This document shows, piece by piece, positions 37,901-46,424 of a stretch of 64,000 bases of DNA. Location of the stretch: IMG/VR virus record IMGVR_UViG_3300042520_001817, positions 1 to 64,000 of that record; one strand, written 5' to 3'. The position numbers and the translations under genes are program-made. This DNA is from a virus. Under the pieces are notes generated by a model. That model saw only the letters and a list, made by a program, of their open reading frames with translations, ran no database searches and had not been told where the DNA came from. Numbering within the stretch: the first letter of the stretch is position 1; each line of letters starts with the position of its first letter.

Positions 37901-39663
37901 CATATGTAAGGTTTGATCACAGTCAACATTTGACACTCAATTCTATGAACGCAGAAGATTTTACTCAACAGCTTATTACTGCTAGAGGTATGATTCCAGA
38001 TCTATGTGAATTTTTAGATAATGTTGGCGAAGATGTATGGACATCTTTTAACGACGCAGATGCTAGCCGCAGAGACAATAACCCATCAGCTTCAAAGCAG
38101 TGCTTGTTTGTAAAGTGCAATGTTGATGAAAAGTTTTATTTAGCACCAAAGTTAGGATTTCGCCCAATACAAATATTCGGAGGTAGCACAACACAAAAAT
38201 CAAAAGTATCTCGTCCAAGAAAAATTTTCATACCATGCTCTGGCTGGAAGGCTGGATCTTCGCCACAAACTAGAACTCGCTCAGATTTAATTCCCGGTAC
38301 TGGATGTTATATAGACAGTTACAATTTTATTGAATATAATTATTCTCCAACAATTGCCGGTGGAGATACTATTAATAGATTGGATTATGATAGGCCATAT
38401 TCAACAGAATTAAATAGTCATATAGTAAATACTTCTCTAGAATCATTAGACACTAGATTTGTTTATGCTCTGATTACATTACCAAATAAAGTGTTACCTA
38501 CAAAAGATTCAAGATATAGGGATGCTGTGGGTCAAGAGGGTGATACTAAAAGCGTCAAACATTATTTAACTATGGACGTTGTTAAAGGTTTGCCAGAATT
38601 CGGTGATATAGCATATGCCAACGAAGCAACGCAGGGTGCAAACAATATCACAGCATTCCCATCTGAAATTGCTAGCAGGGCGTGGTTAGCTGCTAAAAAA
38701 GCAAAGTATGCTATGCAATTTGGTTTTCCATATCAAATCCAAATGTCAGCACCGTCGCCAGTTTATCCAGATTTAGTTGTTTTGCCGCTAATGTCTCATG
38801 AAAGATGTTATGGTCCTTGGATTTCATCTCAAGTAGATCCACAGTCAAATGCATATGTAAATGTTGGTGGTAGAGTAGAGTTCATTAAAGATGAAAATTT
38901 AGCACCTTGGAATTACTCTGGATACGAATTGATGAATGGTGCAGGAATATTACAAGCTCAATTTGCTAATAGCTTATTATTATTTTCAGAACGTGGAGGA
39001 TTTACTTTTCCCGGCATTCCAAATAGATCACTTTGTCAAGCACTGGAAAATGGTGGACCATTAGTTACAAATATATCTGTTGATGTATCTAGTGCTGGAT
39101 TAAAAACAACTTATAAATTAGATCTTTACACATCTAGTTTTGGTAAATTACAAAAACAAAAACAAGATATGATTTCTAAAATTAGTAGAGAACGCCAAAA
39201 GCTTAGAGATGAGAGAAATGCATTAATTAGAAAAGGAATCGGAAAATCACAATCTAGCATTAATACTGTCGGAGCTGCAAATTTATTTGGTAATAATGGA
39301 ACCCCAATGAGAACTCCCCAAATGAATAATTACATAGTAGCATCTGTAAATGAATATGAGAGTCAAGTATATGCTCCACTATTACAAAACTATAGCAATT
39401 TTGGTGATGGCCCTTCATCTCAAGGCGAGGGGGTTGTAGATCATGGATTTGCAGTTGGAAATACATCCGAAACAGACTTATTAGATTCAATGAATTATTT
39501 TGCTGGAGAAAAAGGGAATTTATTATATAACAATCGCTCTTACAAAACCGGCGGGGCTTCTTACGATCAAATATTTAGTCCATATTCTGAAGAATACAAT
39601 CCAAACATGCCAAACTTTTTAAATATTAATCCAAATACAAGAAGAGGATTTTACGAGAGTTGA
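34909..39663 (+). CDS. Putative baseplate/tail hub protein
   Basis: 1584 residues. The region about residues 70-290 (GDSSSTLSLDLVADEYNN, GHIVFGGILQSYIQNRGPGG, YSVQVTDPREILSNVTVILN) has the beta organisation of hub proteins that cap the tail tube, with the DPREILSN signature I recall from other environmental phages. The middle contains long helical stretches (about 740-840). The end has a coiled-coil-like segment (about 1405-1445) before a Gly/Asn-rich tail. It probably forms the central hub or spike base at the tail tip. I see no lysozyme or peptidase motif. Confidence 0.52.
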   Translation: MTTRSELTSGIYGNPNPVPRVQAGILNPTDTSKVSSIIPSSGWYGVNWPRYSGSVIPQGISTGGWVLDPTTKDTYDRGYPQQTFLGASICNFSMNGGFGDSSSTLSLDLVADEYNNSDNTAQGAGDDVYHSGLGDRFVPPMAGSPVFFKFGQNFATVEEAYRYTFDTIYRTNTIQPASITQGGTFNKDNFTSLGANQYVNLSNNGIYNFTQAVTNQYVRGSGHIVFGGILQSYIQNRGPGGSPTYSVQVTDPREILSNVTVILNNYAGSTFNTKNIFNVYGFLEHNVSTTLSGQLMGYFGGFNLLKKFVNPTNGFVSYSGEQYPKDFVDCWVGNAPFPAFGATKSAFPFTGTGMSRRGSQGIPYYRLAQAMNALMSIQYPLPQEYIKKGFGGTINFRGYNYVVDFSGLPNLPPLYYLDFDQINLLDLALEVCEVASRDLFVSLLPVINHPACQHLYNSQQGGSFTGLNAIPSGLIAGIIRLDSIDRSSPPNYGAIKRYIDNLSNAGIYVENQDIGYELSNVTTDKFVTGAQEVDMYCFSTNSDRGIVNARSRRSGGEGNDADWQQWTLEKQVEQQILPYYGTLGQSAVTIPKGWGAYQQVLLDATTLNAKGVGAYYVTTEMELRCASVSYECWKNFLQQYNDTYLESIEDDDTFEGAALNQTPNFGGVPARSIATNYAVTVPRSVFDTYTASGSRFGQDNLPASPCNPPYGYPLYYKRMTKLGIPEGGLTKLQSRLTGFITAAATIRGADADSWEDIRNSVLAELEQINYGELTQQEQTFYTTIKNELQKNPPNLEMLNGIDEGLHKIGAVLPRLAKKGTENALKVYEFLKKIADENLGKKFLIKIPSKVNFFYDENITWNSSSNGGEYLTGPFGFKPRPVTSGIYEEFSADFKNGYIAKRDNSKNSINSFLTSGIDTKQDDYVGALKVNFNPIADKYEFNYSPSNLGGYFPFDLYTNTLSYKDIQKLPPSVQPKAVFQQLIPQDASNFIDENGRLSAYVRFDHSQHLTLNSMNAEDFTQQLITARGMIPDLCEFLDNVGEDVWTSFNDADASRRDNNPSASKQCLFVKCNVDEKFYLAPKLGFRPIQIFGGSTTQKSKVSRPRKIFIPCSGWKAGSSPQTRTRSDLIPGTGCYIDSYNFIEYNYSPTIAGGDTINRLDYDRPYSTELNSHIVNTSLESLDTRFVYALITLPNKVLPTKDSRYRDAVGQEGDTKSVKHYLTMDVVKGLPEFGDIAYANEATQGANNITAFPSEIASRAWLAAKKAKYAMQFGFPYQIQMSAPSPVYPDLVVLPLMSHERCYGPWISSQVDPQSNAYVNVGGRVEFIKDENLAPWNYSGYELMNGAGILQAQFANSLLLFSERGGFTFPGIPNRSLCQALENGGPLVTNISVDVSSAGLKTTYKLDLYTSSFGKLQKQKQDMISKISRERQKLRDERNALIRKGIGKSQSSINTVGAANLFGNNGTPMRTPQMNNYIVASVNEYESQVYAPLLQNYSNFGDGPSSQGEGVVDHGFAVGNTSETDLLDSMNYFAGEKGNLLYNNRSYKTGGASYDQIFSPYSEEYNPNMPNFLNINPNTRRGFYES

Positions 39664-39678
39664 AACAAAGGAAAATAT

Positions 39679-42600
39679 ATGACTAATTTTTTTAATTCAA
39701 GATCTGGATCTATTGTAAAGACTTATCACTATTATGTTACTTCTGATAAAAAGTTGCATGATATAGGATTAGCATCTTATACTAGAAATAGTTTAGAAAA
39801 GTTTGGTAAAAGGAAAAAAAACGGAGTAGAACAAAATGATCCAGATATTAGTGAATATTTAACCGGCGGTGTTGATAGCATCAAGCCAATACTTCGCGGT
39901 GATGGTAGAACACTAATTGTTTATAGATTTGACAAAGATACAAAAAGATATTTGTATACAACCAATAGTGCTACTGGTGAAGACAATATTTTTTGGACCC
40001 CTAGTGGAGATATAGTATATACAAACCTAAAAACATTTCAAGAAAAATTTGATTTATATCAAAAGGGTTGGATCACAAATGATACAGAAGCTTTTAATAT
40101 TTCATATATTTGGTCAAAAATAAATACAAGCTTGTCTGGATGCATTAGTTTTCAAGCAAATGGATATAGTATTTTATCCCAAGCATCTAGCGGTATTGTA
40201 AATATGTTTCTACAGTCTAAGGGAGATGGAAGTAACAGAGGGGTAGCTTTTCAAACACCAGTTATTGCTGGAGTTGCATCAACGGCTGGTGGTATACAAC
40301 ACGCTTTTGGTATAAGCGAAACATTACCGCCGGGAGCTTTTTCTGCCCCAGATGTTGGCGGTGCTAAAAATCCAAATAATACAGTTGCTGGCCCGTTAAA
40401 TTTACATCTTAATCGTGGAACCGGCAAGTGGGAATCTGGAACTACCCAAACATATTGTCAGATATTAGATGATGTGCCGGGAGTTCCATTGTCAGACTTG
40501 CCTAGTAATGTAGATAATATAGACAATGAAACTTTAAAGTTACCATTTACAAGTGGTATTGCTATGGTAATGGAAACAGAAAAGGGCAATCCTCATCTTT
40601 GTGTGCCATGTTCTATGGGGTGTAGCGTATCTGAAAAACACAAAATAACTGTAGTGAACAGAACCCCCAGAGCTTTTGTGAAAGGCGAAGTTATATTAGC
40701 TAGTCAAATTAATGGAGATTGGGTTCCAGTACCATTGACTAATGGTGTATCGGTAGCGAAAAAATTAGTTTTTGAATGGTCACAAATACAAAAATATATA
40801 GTAAATGCAAAAGGATTTTTTAGGAATATTAATGATGCCGGCCAGTTTATGGACAGAGAAGTATATACCGATACTATGAGAGCAAGATTTTATAATACTC
40901 TTCCAAGTACATCTTTTACCGATAATGCCCAATATAATAATTTGAGTAATTTAAGACTTCTTAACCTTGCTAAAGCAGAATCTGATAAATATGAAATAAC
41001 AAGTGGTGGCAGTATAAATATGAATGGAATAGATGACGCATCTTTGAACTCTCTTGGATTACAAACCTTACTAAATAACAGAGTTAGTTATAATTACATG
41101 CAATTTTTTGATGCTGATATTATTGGTAAAGACTTGGGTGGAAACAATCTTGGAACTAAATTAAAGAATACGGTGATAGCAAAAACAGAACCAACTAGCT
41201 CAGATGGAGTTTCATCTGCAAGTGTGCCGACTAGTTGGGGCTTGTATTTTCCAGATGGATACTCAACAGCTAGTGTGGGAAGAACAATAACTAATACCAC
41301 TAGCGTTTCTCATTATAGCAGCTTAAACATTTATACTTCCTCAAGTCTTAATTTTGCAAAATATAGAAATACTGTACAAACAGATCAATTCAATCTAAAA
41401 GATATGTATTTTTATCATATGCCAGCACAAATGGCACTGAATGGTTCTGGAAATCAAAGTATAGATTACCAATTTTTTCCAATGACCTCTTCTTTTACAA
41501 ATGATGGTTTTTGTGATAAGATGATAAGATATATACAAAATCCAGTTAAGGGAGATTGGTTAAAAACTTCAACTGGTAAAAATTTATATGGATTGACCCC
41601 CATAAATTCTACATCTGTTCAATTTACACCGCTATCATTAGAATTAGCATTATCTTCTACCAAAATCTTGGATAACGGACTTGGTGCTGTAATATATCCA
41701 AATAATGGAGGATATAAAAAATTAAAAACTAATTTAAACAATATTAAAGCATATGGAATATATGCTACAGATGATTCATTTTTTGGTAAAGCTTGGGATC
41801 GTCTTCAAATTTCTGATGTTAATCTAGAATCAGACGGTTCAGTACTTGCAAAAATATCATTTGGAGACAGGTTAACAAATTTGGGATGGGGAAAAGAGAA
41901 CTACGGTAAACTTGAGAATATAGGTAAGCCATTCCGTGGAGATAGACCAGACGGTGGACCAGATCTAATACCAACACAGGGAAACAGCATGGAAAGTTCT
42001 AATGTAGTAGGAATTATTGCTGCCAAAGCTACATTTTCACTTACTGCCGGTGGAGCAATAGAGTTAAAGACTAATAATAAATTCGGAATGCTTGCATATA
42101 AACAGTCCACTATGGCAAATAGTAGTTTTTCAACTGTGTTCGGTGGTATAGCTGGTCTTTTTATTCAAGATAATAGTGGTCTTTCTAAAACATCTGATAA
42201 TGTTCAGTGGGGAGGAAGTCTTGGGGATGAAAAAGTACAAGATTTAGGAACAACTGCACTCTGGTGTGCCGTATATGATCACTGTCCAAATACCATATAT
42301 GATGGAAGATATTTTGCACCACTTCAATTTAATCCTTCTGGCGCATCTGTAGACTTTGATGAAGTTAATCTTTCTGTTGGTCAAATTGTTGGTTTAGCTA
42401 ATAAAACTATTCCAACAATTAAAAATAAAATTAGAAGAAACATGTTATTATCAAACGGTGGATTTGCATATGTTAAGAAAGTCATATCGGCTAATCCAGC
42501 TTCAATAAATATTAAAAAGGCTGGACGGGGTTACAGTGAAGGGGATAAAGTAGTTTTTAAAATTGGTGGTAAAGAAGCAGTATTTTTGGTATCACAAACT

Positions 42601-43056
42601 TCTGGTGGTGGTGGCATAGGAGGTTTAATTCCAGATCCAGACCTTGGAGTTGACGCATATGGCGAAACCGCTGATGGAGGAACTAGTAATCCATTTAAAT
42701 CTGGAGTCATAAACGGAGTTATAACATCAAATAATGTTGATCCCGACCCCGACGCAAAAGCTGTAATAGAATTAAGTTCTGGTAAAGTCATAGAAAAACT
42801 ATTAGTTGATAAGTTACAGTTTCATGGCTACAAAAAAGTTACCCCGTCTGATGCAAATGGAAAGGGTGATTCTGGAGGATTTGTTTATGGTAATAAAACT
42901 ACAACTTTTTCATTACCAAAAAATAGTACTGGAAAATACGATTTATTCTTTTTCTTTGTAAGCGATATTGCTAATTATCCAGAAGGAGGAGTCCTTTGGG
43001 AAGGTGCTAGCGAACCGCAGGGAAGATATGTCAATCTAGAAATAACAACTATATAA
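39679..43056 (+). CDS. Large virion structural protein, baseplate or fibre group
   Basis: 1125 residues with an AAGGA ribosome-binding site. It is beta-rich throughout. Residues 300-355 contain a cysteine cluster (HLCVPCSMGCSVSEKH) followed by VVNRTPRAFVKGEVILASQ. The last 170 residues include IKKAGRGYSEGDKVVFKIGG, a GRGY-Gly-Asp-Val turn motif common in phage fibre and spike repeats. No enzyme motif is visible. The gene ends at the third AGTGTATA motif, so it probably closes the tail-tip transcription block. Confidence 0.5.
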   Translation: MTNFFNSRSGSIVKTYHYYVTSDKKLHDIGLASYTRNSLEKFGKRKKNGVEQNDPDISEYLTGGVDSIKPILRGDGRTLIVYRFDKDTKRYLYTTNSATGEDNIFWTPSGDIVYTNLKTFQEKFDLYQKGWITNDTEAFNISYIWSKINTSLSGCISFQANGYSILSQASSGIVNMFLQSKGDGSNRGVAFQTPVIAGVASTAGGIQHAFGISETLPPGAFSAPDVGGAKNPNNTVAGPLNLHLNRGTGKWESGTTQTYCQILDDVPGVPLSDLPSNVDNIDNETLKLPFTSGIAMVMETEKGNPHLCVPCSMGCSVSEKHKITVVNRTPRAFVKGEVILASQINGDWVPVPLTNGVSVAKKLVFEWSQIQKYIVNAKGFFRNINDAGQFMDREVYTDTMRARFYNTLPSTSFTDNAQYNNLSNLRLLNLAKAESDKYEITSGGSINMNGIDDASLNSLGLQTLLNNRVSYNYMQFFDADIIGKDLGGNNLGTKLKNTVIAKTEPTSSDGVSSASVPTSWGLYFPDGYSTASVGRTITNTTSVSHYSSLNIYTSSSLNFAKYRNTVQTDQFNLKDMYFYHMPAQMALNGSGNQSIDYQFFPMTSSFTNDGFCDKMIRYIQNPVKGDWLKTSTGKNLYGLTPINSTSVQFTPLSLELALSSTKILDNGLGAVIYPNNGGYKKLKTNLNNIKAYGIYATDDSFFGKAWDRLQISDVNLESDGSVLAKISFGDRLTNLGWGKENYGKLENIGKPFRGDRPDGGPDLIPTQGNSMESSNVVGIIAAKATFSLTAGGAIELKTNNKFGMLAYKQSTMANSSFSTVFGGIAGLFIQDNSGLSKTSDNVQWGGSLGDEKVQDLGTTALWCAVYDHCPNTIYDGRYFAPLQFNPSGASVDFDEVNLSVGQIVGLANKTIPTIKNKIRRNMLLSNGGFAYVKKVISANPASINIKKAGRGYSEGDKVVFKIGGKEAVFLVSQTSGGGGIGGLIPDPDLGVDAYGETADGGTSNPFKSGVINGVITSNNVDPDPDAKAVIELSSGKVIEKLLVDKLQFHGYKKVTPSDANGKGDSGGFVYGNKTTTFSLPKNSTGKYDLFFFFVSDIANYPEGGVLWEGASEPQGRYVNLEITTI

Positions 43057-43072
43057 TAAAAGTGTATATTAC
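43057..43072 (+). promoter_or_regulatory. Candidate late-promoter motif (copy 3)
   Basis: TAAAAGTGTATATTAC begins at the stop codon of the preceding gene and lies 30 bases before the start of the last virion gene. The bases AGTGTATATTAC are identical to copy 1. The same spacing to a start codon in all three copies argues for function rather than chance. Confidence 0.5.
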
Positions 43073-43102
43073 TGTATAACCCACGAAAATAGGGAGAATT
43101 CT

Positions 43103-43822
43103 ATGGCTGAAATCAAATTTTATGGTAATTATGTAGCTTCATTGGATGAGAATCTAATAAGGCACGATTTAGGGTCTGGAATAGGATTTTATGGTCTAGA
43201 CTTTGGAATTTCTGTTCCAATCGGCTCACAGCAAACATCAACTTGGATCACCAACTCTGATGGGACTGTTCCCGGCCCAAGATTGAACAATACAGCCAAA
43301 GTAGCCAGTGGTATTGGCAGCAGTAAAGGTACTGTCAGCATTAATGGTACTAATGCTATTGATTTAGATTTACTACCAAATTATTTATGCCCATTAAATA
43401 TTAGATTCACTCATTCAACCCCAGTAAAAGTTCAAAATGGAAAATTAAGAATATTTGCTAGAAATGATGGAATTAGTAAGCCAGCCAGCGGAGTTACAAC
43501 TTGGGTTTATGAAGCTAGAAGACCAACATCTTCAACTAATCCAGCGTTAGGGAGTTTAAATCTCAGGGGGGTTTCAGATTTCGTGTGGGCAGAATTCGAT
43601 CCATTATCGACCCAGACTGAATTGCCCCTTACTCCATCTCCGGGTATGAGTGGATTAAATACAAGTAATCTGGACGCTAATGCAAGTTTAGGATATACTA
43701 GTCAAAATGGTATATCTCATAGTTCTTCTAGACATGATTGGTATATTGCTCTCAGTTCAGAGCCAGAGAGTATCGGAAGTAAAACTAATTATGCTTTATA
43801 TTATACAGTAGAATATCTATGA
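43103..43822 (+). CDS. Virion protein, probably abundant, function unknown
   Basis: 239 residues with a GGGAGA ribosome-binding site and its own promoter-like motif. The sequence is beta-rich with Gly, Ser, Asn and Thr, for example GTVSINGTNAIDLDLLPNY, then LNIRFTHSTPVKVQNGKLRI. The end (HDWYIALSSEPESIG, then YALYYTVEYL) looks like edge strands of a jelly-roll. A head-decoration or fibre protein is possible; the separate promoter suggests high expression. It is the last + strand gene before the convergent terminator. Confidence 0.5.
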   Translation: MAEIKFYGNYVASLDENLIRHDLGSGIGFYGLDFGISVPIGSQQTSTWITNSDGTVPGPRLNNTAKVASGIGSSKGTVSINGTNAIDLDLLPNYLCPLNIRFTHSTPVKVQNGKLRIFARNDGISKPASGVTTWVYEARRPTSSTNPALGSLNLRGVSDFVWAEFDPLSTQTELPLTPSPGMSGLNTSNLDANASLGYTSQNGISHSSSRHDWYIALSSEPESIGSKTNYALYYTVEYL

Positions 43823-43846
43823 AAAAAGGGGCGGTTTCCCGCCCCC
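43822..43846 (-). terminator. Intrinsic terminator between convergent operons
   Basis: GGGGCGG (43828-43834) pairs with CCGCCCC (43839-43845) around a four-base loop. Read on the - strand the stem is followed by TTTTTT, a textbook intrinsic terminator for the early operon. On the + strand the stem has no T-tract after it, so termination there would be weaker. Confidence 0.88.
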
Positions 43847-43852
43847 AGATCA

Positions 43853-44134
43853 TCAGTAATTCCAGCACCTATGTCTGTGTCTTACGACCGGCATAGGTGT
43901 TGTTGTATAATAAGGATACCCCCAATAAATTCTTTGATCAATAATTGGTTGAGGATAAACTACTATTGGCACAGGAACCGTAACGATTAACTGCGGTGCT
44001 TGGTACACCATAGTTTGGACAACCACCGGTTGCTGAACAATAGGAACCGGTTGTGGTACAATGTAAACTGGATAATTAGCAAATCCCTCATTTGATATCC
44101 CTATCAGCATAAATAGTATTGCTAAACATCTCAT
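43853..44134 (-). CDS. Small secreted Pro/Val/Tyr-rich protein
   Basis: The start at 44134 is chosen because it overlaps the upstream stop as ATGA; a TTG further upstream would be less good. The 93-residue product begins MRCLAILFMLIGISNEGFAN, a signal peptide with probable cleavage after FA. The mature part is rich in Pro, Val, Gln and Tyr, with repeated PxPIV/QPVVV units, and ends in HRHRCWNY. There is no lipobox cysteine at the cleavage site. It is the last gene of the early operon. A cell-envelope role is likely, for example acting on the host surface, but I cannot name one. Confidence 0.55.
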   Translation of the reverse strand: MRCLAILFMLIGISNEGFANYPVYIVPQPVPIVQQPVVVQTMVYQAPQLIVTVPVPIVVYPQPIIDQRIYWGYPYYTTTPMPVVRHRHRCWNY

Positions 44135-44466
44135 TCTGCCTTCTCCGTCTTTGGATTCCACTTGACCCAACCGTTATCGGAAAGCCAGTTACCTTCATTG
44201 TCCTTACGCTTTGGAAATAGACCGCCACCCTTCTTGTGGACACCGAATGATAGTCTAGCACCACACTTCATACAGCGAAGTTCGTAGTACTGGTTATCAT
44301 CAACGGTACGAACCACAAATCTGATATCATCAGATCCACACTTACCACATGTGGTTTCCTCAAATACCTCTTGAAATCTACTTAGTTCATTAAATAGATC
44401 CTTCTGTGATTCGCCCTCTATTTCTGCCTGTAGTCTGCCATTCTTTGTTGTATATAGAATCTTCAT
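44131..44466 (-). CDS. Zinc-ribbon protein
   Basis: 111 residues. Two CxxC pairs (Cys40/Cys43 and Cys65/Cys68), separated by a short beta hairpin, form a zinc-ribbon. A helical N-terminal part (QKDLFNELSRFQEVFEE) and a Gly/Lys-rich tail (FGVHKKGGGLFPKRKDNEG) surround it. It is ATGA-coupled to the annealing-protein gene upstream and to the secreted-protein gene downstream. Nucleic-acid binding in recombination or repair is plausible given this neighbour. Confidence 0.6.
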   Translation of the reverse strand: MKILYTTKNGRLQAEIEGESQKDLFNELSRFQEVFEETTCGKCGSDDIRFVVRTVDDNQYYELRCMKCGARLSFGVHKKGGGLFPKRKDNEGNWLSDNGWVKWNPKTEKAE

Positions 44467-45218
44467 TTACGCCACTCCTGTTTATAGCCTATAATATCTT
44501 GTGGAATTGAACTCTTATCACGCTGGTAATCGTTTAGTGAATCAATGATTTCACTAGCGATCTTCTTAGAAACTTTCTTTCCGCTATCAACACTAAAACG
44601 TGCAAATAGCTTCTCTCCATCAATATTGAGTTGCTTACACTTTACATCAATAAAGTTGTATTGTGCATCACTCATTCTACTCTGATCGTCATACTCGCCC
44701 TCGCTAGCATTCTTAGTATTAGAAATATCCCTGACGATCTTTGCTGTATCCTTCTTAGTTAGTTCTTCGGCAGCAACACCCTTAATCTTTAGTGCCTTAC
44801 GCAAAGCCCTTGCTTCTGCTCTGGTGCTAGCAATAGCAACCGCAAAAGCACAGAACATGTCATCAGTGTTGCCTTCCCAAGAGTCTGCAACTTCCGCATA
44901 CCTCATACCATTAGCAAATTCTACGCTAAATATGACGGTCGCTCTACCATGATGATCTTCTCTTTGAACTGGAAAGACCTGTGTTGGGCCACTAAACATA
45001 ATTGGACCCAGCACAAGCTCTGCTACACGCCTTAAACCGGCAACTAGAGGATGACCATCAACCATCTCTGACTCAGTGAATAGAGTCATAGCGTAGTCAT
45101 GCCACTCTGGGGAAAGCATGGATGGAACATCTGACACTACAACGTCCTTAACTGATGTATTTGTATTACTAGGTGAAGATAATACCACTTCTTCAAAAAT
45201 ACTTTCAATATTACTCAT
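44463..45218 (-). CDS. Single-strand annealing protein (Rad52/Erf/Sak-like)
   Basis: 251 residues. The core (about 55-150) reads LVAGLRRVAELVLGPI, then TVIFSVEFANGMRYAEVADS, then FAVAIASTRAEARALRKAL. The last motif, T/S-R-A-x-A-R-A-L-R, is the signature I know from phage single-strand annealing recombinases of the Rad52/Erf/Sak group. Such proteins pair complementary strands after exonuclease resection. Residues 180-251 form a separate charged helical domain. It is ATGA-coupled to both neighbours. The partner nuclease may be the Cas4/AddB-like enzyme at 61181. Which annealing subfamily it belongs to is not settled. Confidence 0.62.
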   Translation of the reverse strand: MSNIESIFEEVVLSSPSNTNTSVKDVVVSDVPSMLSPEWHDYAMTLFTESEMVDGHPLVAGLRRVAELVLGPIMFSGPTQVFPVQREDHHGRATVIFSVEFANGMRYAEVADSWEGNTDDMFCAFAVAIASTRAEARALRKALKIKGVAAEELTKKDTAKIVRDISNTKNASEGEYDDQSRMSDAQYNFIDVKCKQLNIDGEKLFARFSVDSGKKVSKKIASEIIDSLNDYQRDKSSIPQDIIGYKQEWRK

Positions 45219-45982
45219 ATTTCAATCTCTATATACCTTTCTGATTTTGGAGGGAACGACTCCTTTATTCTACTCAAACATTTTAAAATGTCAAGTCTCA
45301 ACTTCTCCTTATCGGCTAAACAAACCGAGTCAGATAAGTTTTTTATTCTCAAAATAACCATCCCTTTGCTTAAGATAAGACCACTCTTTTGCGTATCGGC
45401 CTTAATTTGCTTCTGGAGCTTTTCTTCTCCCCATATCGGAAGAAAGTGGGATGGGCCGTCTACCTCTATTATAGTCTTGATGGAGGGTACGTACATATCA
45501 AGTTCCATGTCGTGATTTTGGATAAGGTGCTTTTTGTGATATTCAACACTATATCCTGCCCTAGTTATTTCTTCGTATAAAAATTTCTCTAATTTAGATC
45601 CTTCTTTGCCAGCAATTTGAATACTCTTAATAGCAGCAGTCATCATTTTATCCTTTTCTACGTCGGATAATTCTTCCCACCTTTTCTTTGATTGTGCTAC
45701 GCGAGATTCATATATTTCGTCTGACATATCATCCCAATACTTTTTAAGACCAGAACTAATCTTTAGCTTTTCTTCTTGTGTTCTTATCTTGCCGCTAGTT
45801 GGGTGAGTGGCAGTTCCACTCTCTATTGCATTCTTCTGCGCCTCACTTTTAGTCTTTAGATTAACGCCACTCTTGATAAGAATACGTCTTATGCGATTGG
45901 GATAAGTATTTAACTCTTCCGCAATCTCATAAGTACTCTTATGCTGTTTGGTATACATCGTTATTATTTGATTTGTATTCAT
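45215..45982 (-). CDS. Homing-type endonuclease of the EDxHD (Vsr-like) family
   Basis: 255 residues with an AAGGTG ribosome-binding site before ATG 45982. An N-terminal helix-turn-helix (KSTYEIAEELNTYPNRIRRI, about 15-35) is followed by a linker resembling NUMOD DNA-binding segments (about 65-105). The nuclease part (about 130-255) carries Glu132, Asp162 and the EVDGPSHF motif (Glu173, Asp175, His179), the arrangement of EDxHD homing enzymes related to I-Bth0305I. It sits between the glycan cluster and the recombination genes and overlaps both, so it is free-standing rather than intron-encoded. It probably spreads itself and its neighbours to related phages. Confidence 0.72.
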   Translation of the reverse strand: MNTNQIITMYTKQHKSTYEIAEELNTYPNRIRRILIKSGVNLKTKSEAQKNAIESGTATHPTSGKIRTQEEKLKISSGLKKYWDDMSDEIYESRVAQSKKRWEELSDVEKDKMMTAAIKSIQIAGKEGSKLEKFLYEEITRAGYSVEYHKKHLIQNHDMELDMYVPSIKTIIEVDGPSHFLPIWGEEKLQKQIKADTQKSGLILSKGMVILRIKNLSDSVCLADKEKLRLDILKCLSRIKESFPPKSERYIEIEI

Positions 45983-46424
45983 CTTCGCACCTTGCTATTA
46001 AGTTGATAATGTCATTAAAATTTTCTGATATTCCTATTGGACATTTACCTGTGATTCTATATATTTCTTTTGAGTCTTTTTCTGATCTAGATATAATTTG
46101 CACATTTTGTACAGATGTCACCAATCTCAGAGTATTCTTCTCTTCATTCCATCCATGATAGTAAAAGATATTAATATTATTCACTACCTTTAAGGACGTT
46201 GCTAAAGCCTCTAATGATGTGACTATCAAATTTCCATTGAAACTCCATAAGTCTGTTGAATTAAACATTCCGCACAGAGTATGATTTTCATTAAAATCTA
46301 CATCATCATAAAAGATACTTATATCATGTATTGATTTATTGTTTATATTGTTATTAACTAGAGAGCTTATATAATGTAGTTGTTCTTTATCTGATAATCT
46401 AGATATATATATTCCTAAATTCAT
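45939..46424 (-). CDS. Unknown protein of the glycan cluster
   Basis: The start at 46424 is preferred because it overlaps the upstream stop as ATGA; a GTG nine bases earlier also exists. The 161-residue product alternates strands and helices: LGIYISRLSDKEQLHYISSL, then NGNLIVTSLEALATSL, then NNINIFYYHGWNEEKN. This suggests a small Rossmann-like alpha/beta fold. No nucleotide-binding or DxD motif is evident. It overlaps the homing nuclease by 44 bases. Given its neighbours, a glycosyltransferase accessory role is possible but unproven. Confidence 0.45.
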   Translation of the reverse strand: MNLGIYISRLSDKEQLHYISSLVNNNINNKSIHDISIFYDDVDFNENHTLCGMFNSTDLWSFNGNLIVTSLEALATSLKVVNNINIFYYHGWNEEKNTLRLVTSVQNVQIISRSEKDSKEIYRITGKCPIGISENFNDIINLIARCEDEYKSNNNDVYQTA

